From positions 1-22,147 of the forward strand of contig DTWD01000113.1 in NCBI GenBank assembly GCA_012963185.1: 22,147 nt of DNA. Reading direction: 5' to 3'. A program made the position numbers and the translations under genes. The first letter of the stretch is position 1. Every line of letters begins with the position of its first letter. Under the pieces are notes generated by a model. That model searched no databases. It had not been told where the DNA came from and saw only the letters and a program-made list of their open reading frames with translations. This stretch comes from Acidobacteriota bacterium. Its GTDB lineage: Bacteria; Acidobacteriota; Vicinamibacteria; Vicinamibacterales; UBA8438. Shown piece by piece: positions 21,387-22,147 of this stretch.

Positions 21387-22076
21387 TTATGGTTCGTTCC
21401 GAGGTGCCGGGGCCACAGCCATGCCCGTTAGCGGAATGCGACGTTCATTTTCTGGCGGTAGCTTTTCCCCTGCGAGGATTGATGTCGGTAGACGATTTTG
21501 AGGTGGCGGATACGGGCAGTCAAATTGTTCGTCAAAATAGCACGTTGGGTGGTATGCCCGATTGAAATCAAGATCATAAACTCCAGTCGAACTGAATGGT
21601 AGATCAAGATATCGCCCGGCCGGATAGGTTTCGTTGCCGTTCGTCTGGTCTCTGAATGGGATGAATAATCCGTCACCGTCAGAGAGTAGTGCTGCTAACC
21701 GATATTCTTCGCCCTGGAGTACAAATTCAAGGTGTCCGATGTGACGCATTTGTCGAATCTGACCAGTGGATGTTGGAATATCAAAAATCGGTTGTTCATC
21801 AAGGAAATTCAATTGAGCCGGGACGCGGTACGAAAGATTAGGTTCGTAATAACGCAGAGGCACCATCCAGGATCTCCGGTCGAGCGGTACTGGAGAGTCT
21901 GCACCGTTTTTAAATACGTCGTCTTTGTACGAGCGGTCGTCAAGCAGTCTCGTAACGTAGTTTCTTTCGCTAGGTTCAGGTGGTGAGCAAGCAGTGACAC
22001 CAAGGCATAGGATTGCAACGAGTGCAGGGCTTGAAGTTTTCGTGTTCCGCCGTGGTTCGTTTACTCTATGGTTCAT
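21387..22076 (-). CDS. DUF1684-domain lipoprotein
   Basis: A 229-residue exported lipoprotein of the DUF1684 family, whose function is unknown. The N-terminus is a lipoprotein signal: basic residues (RVNEPRRNTK), a hydrophobic core (SPALVAILCLGV) and a lipobox VTAC with the lipidated cysteine at C30. The domain is recognised by its conserved C-terminal pattern FRDQTNGNETYPAGRYLDLPF, then YDLDFNRAYHPTC, CPYPPPQNRLP and ILAGEK. ATG 22076 gives a complete signal peptide. It is the first gene of a minus-strand operon with the HAD phosphatase and SirB1-type protein. Upstream lie a TATAAT hexamer and a palindrome inside its leader, so the operon may be regulated there. Confidence 0.92.
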   Translation of the reverse strand: MNHRVNEPRRNTKTSSPALVAILCLGVTACSPPEPSERNYVTRLLDDRSYKDDVFKNGADSPVPLDRRSWMVPLRYYEPNLSYRVPAQLNFLDEQPIFDIPTSTGQIRQMRHIGHLEFVLQGEEYRLAALLSDGDGLFIPFRDQTNGNETYPAGRYLDLPFSSTGVYDLDFNRAYHPTCYFDEQFDCPYPPPQNRLPTSILAGEKLPPENERRIPLTGMAVAPAPRNEP

Positions 22077-22080
22077 ATGT

Positions 22081-22095
22081 CGACAAGAGTTGTCG
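22081..22095 (-). promoter_or_regulatory. Perfect palindrome in the leader of the DUF1684 operon (possible operator or hairpin)
   Basis: CGACAA-GAG-TTGTCG is a perfect inverted repeat with a three-base centre. It lies 4-18 bases upstream of the ATG at 22076 and just downstream of the predicted transcription start. As DNA it could bind a dimeric regulator; as RNA it would form a six-pair stem right at the ribosome binding region. No regulator gene is nearby to choose between these. Confidence 0.45.
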
Positions 22096-22105
22096 GATTG
22101 TGAGA

Positions 22106-22111
22106 ATTATA
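22106..22111 (-). promoter_or_regulatory. -10 element for the DUF1684-HAD-SirB1 operon
   Basis: The minus strand reads TATAAT, a perfect consensus, 29 bases before the ATG at 22076. The predicted start site near 22099 leaves a leader of about 22-24 bases that contains the palindrome. No strong -35 is visible at the usual spacing. This operon, unlike many others in the window, appears to have a leader. Confidence 0.5.
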
Positions 22112-22147
22112 CTGCTGCTGCTGAAGTCTCAGTCGGTGCCGAACGGC

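Overview
The window is about 22 kb of ordinary, densely packed bacterial chromosome with roughly balanced base composition. It carries 22 protein-coding genes (the first cut by the window edge). I see no rRNA, tRNA, insertion sequence, phage gene or CRISPR array, and no gene-free stretch longer than about 130 bases. The gene set suggests an Acidobacteriota-like lineage: the HpnCDE squalene pathway, a tandem-domain ThyX-like protein, a ThiI without a rhodanese domain, a DUF1684 lipoprotein and a SirB1-type protein. This taxonomic guess is inference and moderate at best.

Layout, left to right. (1) 3-1031, plus: the C-terminus of a 2-oxoacid dehydrogenase E2 and lipB, which supplies the octanoyl group for lipoylation of E2. 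(2) 1102-1950, minus: a malate/lactate dehydrogenase-like protein with a degraded active site. (3) 2034-3142, plus: an SDR oxidoreductase and a tiny stand-alone FHA protein. (4) 3149-4846, minus: an exported serine alpha/beta hydrolase. (5) 4886-5914, plus: a YgfZ/GcvT-like Fe-S maintenance protein. (6) 5939-6622, minus: a short MutY without the usual C-terminal domain. (7) 6653-7192, plus: a PduO-type cobalamin adenosyltransferase. (8) 7324-7818, minus: an unknown membrane-anchored protein. (9) 7854-10917, plus: hpnC-hpnD-hpnE, coupled by 4-base overlaps, converting farnesyl diphosphate to squalene; thiI follows (10954-12135). (10) 12179-12721, minus: a zinc-ribbon Nudix hydrolase. (11) 12744-14429, plus: peptide deformylase and a DegT-family sugar aminotransferase. 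(12) 14439-16073, minus: the tandem ThyX-like protein. (13) 16089-19637, plus: thioesterase, metallo-beta-lactamase-fold hydrolase, double-rhodanese sulfurtransferase and M20 dipeptidase. (14) 19737-22076, minus: an operon of DUF1684 lipoprotein, HAD phosphatase and SirB1/TPR protein.

The most striking signal is regulatory. Many genes that head a transcription unit have a TANNNT or TATAAT-like -10 hexamer only 5-9 bases before the start codon and no Shine-Dalgarno sequence, as expected for leaderless mRNAs. In two divergent pairs (Nudix/def and ThyX-like/thioesterase) one AT-rich core seems to serve as overlapping -10 elements for both directions. In the second pair the two GTG starts are only 15 bases apart, with exactly 5 bases on each side of the hexamers. 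The other notable items are the ThyX-like fusion, whose halves keep complementary parts of the ThyX signature, the degenerate MDH-like protein, the short MutY, and a possible coding remnant downstream of the unknown membrane protein. I found no clear new multi-gene system; most of the window is housekeeping.
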